Part shown: positions 6,601-8,987 of the stretch, one piece after another
Position numbering within the stretch: the stretch's first letter is position 1
Layout: every line of letters begins with the position of its first letter
Assembly: GCA_029884035.1 (NCBI GenBank)
Contig: JAOUIM010000127.1
Coordinates: 1 to 8,987, forward strand
Direction of reading: 5' to 3'
Origin: Aquincola sp.
GTDB taxonomy: Bacteria > Pseudomonadota > Gammaproteobacteria > Burkholderiales > Burkholderiaceae_C
Length of the DNA stretch: 8,987 nt
Notes under the pieces: generated by a model
Told to the model about the DNA's origin: nothing
Database searches by the model: none
What the model saw: the letters and a program-made list of their open reading frames with translations, nothing else
Made by a program: the position numbers and the translations under genes

Positions 6601-7044
6601 TCAGGCCTTTATGGCGCTGCGCACCGCGGCTTCGTAACGACCCTCGCCGCGCGTGATGATCTGCACCACGAGATCGCGCATCGAGACCAGCCCGTACACG
6701 CGCGGACCGTCGATCACCAGCAGGTGGCGGAATCGGTGCAGGTGCATCAGCGCCAGCGCCGCCTCGCTGCTGGTGCCGGGCGAGACGAACTTGACGTTGC
6801 GTGTCATCACCAGCGACAGCGTCGTGGACTTGACGTCGAGACCGGCTGCGACCACGCGCGCAAGCAGGTCGCGCTCGGAGAAGATGCCGGCCACCAGGCC
6901 GTCGTCGTTCATGATCAGCACCGCGCCGACCTCCCGGTCTGCCATCAGGGCCACGGCAGCGGCCACACTGGCCGACGCGGGCAGCGAGATCAGCTCGTCG
7001 CTGCGGCGGTCTTGCACCAGGTCGGCCAGGGTCAGTCCACTCAT
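6601..7044 (-). CDS. Stand-alone CBS-domain pair protein
   Basis: This is a small soluble protein of 147 residues made of two CBS domains (about residues 15-65 and 78-130) and nothing else. Each carries the G-x-x-S-x-x-D signature that usually contacts the ribose of an adenine nucleotide: Gly53/Ser56/Asp59 and Gly118/Ser121/Asp124. Such pairs commonly sense AMP, ATP, NAD or related ligands and act as regulatory modules. The ligand and target here cannot be told from sequence. The ATG at 7044 has a clear GAGGAG six bases upstream. It sits 10 nt after nqrF and 11 nt before apbE, so it is almost certainly co-transcribed with the Na+-NQR genes. The context suggests a link to energy state or redox control, but this is inference. 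It is not a recognised Na+-NQR subunit. Confidence 0.9.
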   Translation of the reverse strand: MSGLTLADLVQDRRSDELISLPASASVAAAVALMADREVGAVLIMNDDGLVAGIFSERDLLARVVAAGLDVKSTTLSLVMTRNVKFVSPGTSSEAALALMHLHRFRHLLVIDGPRVYGLVSMRDLVVQIITRGEGRYEAAVRSAIKA

Positions 7045-7054
7045 GTGTGTCTCC

Positions 7055-8278
7055 TCAACCGAAGTCGTCGAGCAGGATGTTCTCGCGCTCGACGCCCAGG
7101 TTCAACAGCATGTCGATTACGGCCTTGTTCATCACGCCTGGGCCGCACATGTAGTACTCGATGTCCTCCGGTGCCGGGTGCTTGCTCAGGTAGTTGTCGA
7201 GCAGCACCTTGTGGATGAAACCCGTCGGGCCGGTCCAGTTGTCCTCGGGCAGCGGCTCGGACAGCGCCAGGTGCCAGGTGAAGTTCGGATGCTCGGCGGC
7301 CAGCTTGTCGAACTCGTCGACGTAGAACGCCTCGCGCAGGCTGCGGGCGCCGTACCAGAACGTCATCTTGCGCCTCGAGTCCAGCCGCAGCAACTGATCG
7401 AAGATGTGCGATCGCATCGGCGCCATGCCCGCGCCGCCGCCGATGAAGCACATCTCGTGGTTCGTGTCGCGCGCGAAGAACTCGCCGTACGGCCCCGACA
7501 CCGTGACCGGATCGCCCGGCTTGAGGTTGAACAGCCACGAGCTCATCTTGCCCGGCGGGATGTCCTCGCGGTAGCCCGGGGGAAAGGCGATGCGGATCGT
7601 GAACTTGAGCAGGCCCTTCTCCAGCGGGTAATTGGCCATCGAATAGGCGCGCGTCAGCGGCTCGCCGACCACCGACTTGAAGCGCCAGAGGTCGAACTTG
7701 TCCCAGTCCTCGCTGAACGGGGCCTCGATGGCCATGTCGCGGAAGTCCACCCGGTGCGCCGGGCACTCGATCTGCACATAGCCGCCGGCGCGGAACGGCA
7801 CCGATTCGCCCTCGGGCAGGGCGAGCACGAGTTCCTTGATGAAGGTGGCGACGTTGCGGTTGGACAGCACCTTGCAGTTCCACTTCGCGACCGAGAACAC
7901 CTCGGAGGGCAGCTCGATGTGCATGTCGCGCTTGACCTTGACCTGGCAGGCCAGCCGGCAACCGCGCCTTGCCTCGCCGGGCGAGATGAAGCCGGTCTCG
8001 GTGGGCAGGATGTCGCCGCCGCCGGCCTTGACCACCACCTCGCACACTCCGCATGCGCCCTTGCCGCCGCAGGCGCTCGGAATGAAGATGCCGTTGTTCG
8101 ACAGGGCGCCCAGCAGCGTGTTGCCGGCAGCGGTGCGGATTGCCTTGGACGGGTCCTCGTTGATGACGATCGACACGTCGCCACTGGCCACCAGGCGCCT
8201 GCGCGCACCCAGCAGCACCGCCACCAGCGCCAGGATGACGGCGGTGAACATGACGACGCCGAGGGCGATCTCAGTCAC
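7055..8278 (-). CDS. nqrF: NqrF, NADH-oxidising subunit F of Na+-NQR
   Basis: This subunit accepts electrons from NADH on FAD and passes them through a 2Fe-2S cluster into the complex. It has 407 residues, the usual family length. A single N-terminal membrane anchor covers about residues 3-24. A ferredoxin domain follows with cluster ligands Cys70, Cys76, Cys79 and Cys111, the same numbering as I recall for the Vibrio cholerae protein. The FAD-binding motif RAYS is at 210-213, with Ser246 in the second flavin contact. The NADH domain has the glycine-rich GGGAGMAP at 280-287 and YYMCGP at 375-380 near the C-terminus, which ends in DDFG. The start is GTG at 8278, inside the nqrE stop, so the two are translationally coupled. 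It is followed after 10 nt by the CBS gene. Confidence 0.97.
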   Translation of the reverse strand: MTEIALGVVMFTAVILALVAVLLGARRRLVASGDVSIVINEDPSKAIRTAAGNTLLGALSNNGIFIPSACGGKGACGVCEVVVKAGGGDILPTETGFISPGEARRGCRLACQVKVKRDMHIELPSEVFSVAKWNCKVLSNRNVATFIKELVLALPEGESVPFRAGGYVQIECPAHRVDFRDMAIEAPFSEDWDKFDLWRFKSVVGEPLTRAYSMANYPLEKGLLKFTIRIAFPPGYREDIPPGKMSSWLFNLKPGDPVTVSGPYGEFFARDTNHEMCFIGGGAGMAPMRSHIFDQLLRLDSRRKMTFWYGARSLREAFYVDEFDKLAAEHPNFTWHLALSEPLPEDNWTGPTGFIHKVLLDNYLSKHPAPEDIEYYMCGPGVMNKAVIDMLLNLGVERENILLDDFG

Positions 8279-8889
8279 AACTGAATCCCCGAGAACACCA
8301 TGAACGCGAGCGACATCAGGCCCGCCACGATGAAGGTGATGCCCAGGCCCTTGAGGCCGTCGGGGACATGCGAGTACTTGAGCTTCTCGCGCACGCCGGC
8401 CATTGCGACGATCGCCAGTGCGAAGCCGCTGCCCGAGCCGAGGCCGAACACCACGCTCTCGCCGAAGGTGTAGTCACGTTCCTGCATGAACAGGGCGCCG
8501 CCGAGGATGACGCAGTTGACCGCAATCAGCGGCAGGAACACGCCCAGCGTCGTGTAGAGCTTCGGCGCGAAACGGTCGACCGCCATCTCCACGACCTGCA
8601 CCACCGCGGCGATCGTGCCGATGAACAGGATGAAGGCCAGGAAGCTCAGGTTGACGGTCGCGAACGACGGGTGCAGCCAGGCGAGCGCGCCCTCGACCAG
8701 CAGGCCCTTGAGGATCAGGTTGTTCAGCGGCACGGTCAGCGTCTGCACGAACACCACCGCCACACCCAGGCCGAGCGCGGTCTCGACCTTCTTCGAGCAG
8801 GCCAGGAACGAGCACATGCCGAGGAAGAAGGCGAGCGCCATGTTCTCGATGAACACGGCCTTGACGAACAGGCTGACGTAGTGTTCCAC
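8275..8889 (-). CDS. nqrE: NqrE, Na+-NQR membrane subunit E
   Basis: This is an integral membrane subunit of Na+-NQR, 204 residues and almost entirely hydrophobic, with about six predicted membrane helices. I chose the GTG start at 8889 because the family begins (M)EHYxSLFVKAVFIENMALAFF, seen here from residue 2, and because an AAGGA lies a few bases upstream within the end of nqrD. The frame stays open 11 codons further upstream, but those residues do not resemble the family. Cys26 (in FFLGMCSFLA) and Cys126 (in AVNCVILGG) correspond to the conserved cysteines that, together with those of NqrD, bind the iron-sulfur centre in the membrane. RnfA is the nearest homologue; the adjacent nqrF favours NqrE. 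The stop overlaps the nqrF start (GTGA). An extra Cys31 is present where I remember valine in Vibrio. Confidence 0.95.
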   Translation of the reverse strand: MEHYVSLFVKAVFIENMALAFFLGMCSFLACSKKVETALGLGVAVVFVQTLTVPLNNLILKGLLVEGALAWLHPSFATVNLSFLAFILFIGTIAAVVQVVEMAVDRFAPKLYTTLGVFLPLIAVNCVILGGALFMQERDYTFGESVVFGLGSGSGFALAIVAMAGVREKLKYSHVPDGLKGLGITFIVAGLMSLAFMVFSGIQL

Positions 8890-8891
8890 GC

Positions 8892-8987
8892 TCAGTCCTT
8901 TTCCTGCAGCTCGGGCTTCCACGTGCGCAGCACCCAGATGATCAGCGCGACGAGGAACAGCGCCGAGGGCGCCAGCAGCATCAGGCC
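8892..8987 (-). CDS. nqrD: NqrD, Na+-NQR subunit D (C-terminal end only)
   Basis: This is the last 31 codons and stop of a gene that enters from the right edge. I translated it by hand from the minus strand. It begins GLMLLAPSALFLVALIIWVL, a hydrophobic final membrane helix, and ends in a short charged tail (RTWKPELQEKD). That pattern fits the C-terminus of NqrD, an integral membrane subunit of the Na+-translocating NADH:quinone oxidoreductase, which with NqrE holds the intramembrane iron centre. The position directly upstream of nqrE is the standard nqrABCDEF order and is the main support, because so little of the protein is visible. RnfE, a homologue, is the alternative, but the neighbouring NqrF argues for Nqr. 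The stop lies 2 nt before the nqrE start, and the nqrE ribosome binding site lies inside this gene. Confidence 0.85.
   Translation of the reverse strand, partial: GLMLLAPSALFLVALIIWVLRTWKPELQEKD

Noticed and set aside
2660..6637. A plus-strand open frame of about 1325 codons running opposite dld, nqrM and apbE.
   Set aside because: It is antisense to three recognisable genes, its protein is rich in Arg, Ala, Gly and His with no domain, and long stop-free antisense frames are expected from the strong GC bias at third codon positions.
1..8987. Search for tRNA or rRNA genes, CRISPR arrays, insertion sequences and phage or defence genes.
   Set aside because: None seen. Nearly all of the window is accounted for by metabolic genes on one strand with uniform composition.

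Overview
The window is one dense minus-strand gene run from a high-GC bacterium. I read it as a Na+-pumping NADH:quinone oxidoreductase (Na+-NQR) operon that continues without a break into a lactate-oxidation operon. The very high GC at third codon positions, the protein sequences and the Nqr set with ApbE and NqrM suggest a Betaproteobacterium, perhaps Burkholderiales. That taxonomic guess is inference from gene content, not a match.

In the direction of transcription (right to left) the order is: the C-terminal end of nqrD, nqrE, nqrF, a two-CBS-domain protein, apbE (FMN transferase), nqrM (Na+-NQR assembly factor), a 950-residue FAD/4Fe-4S D-lactate dehydrogenase of the Dld-II type, lldE (lutA), a possible 30-codon open frame, lldF (lutB), and the first 99 codons of lldG (lutC). 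Both edge genes are cut by the window.

Almost every junction is an overlap or a gap of 11 nt or less. nqrE/nqrF overlap by GTGA. nqrM/dld and lldF/lldG overlap by ATGA. The only real gap between recognisable genes is 85 nt between lldE and lldF. It holds a 30-codon ORF that overlaps both neighbours by ATGA, plus RNA segments that could hide or expose the lldF ribosome binding site. I see no promoter, terminator, tRNA, mobile element or CRISPR array.

The right half builds and matures Na+-NQR. NqrD/E are membrane subunits, NqrF is the NADH-oxidising subunit, ApbE attaches FMN covalently to NqrB/NqrC, and NqrM helps with iron-centre assembly. The left half oxidises D-lactate (Dld) and L-lactate (LldEFG) to pyruvate, with electrons expected to reach the quinone pool. 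The two halves thus both feed quinone, and they appear to be co-transcribed. The most notable points are the coupled nqrM-dld junction, the CBS gene inside the nqr cluster, and the lldE-lldF spacer.
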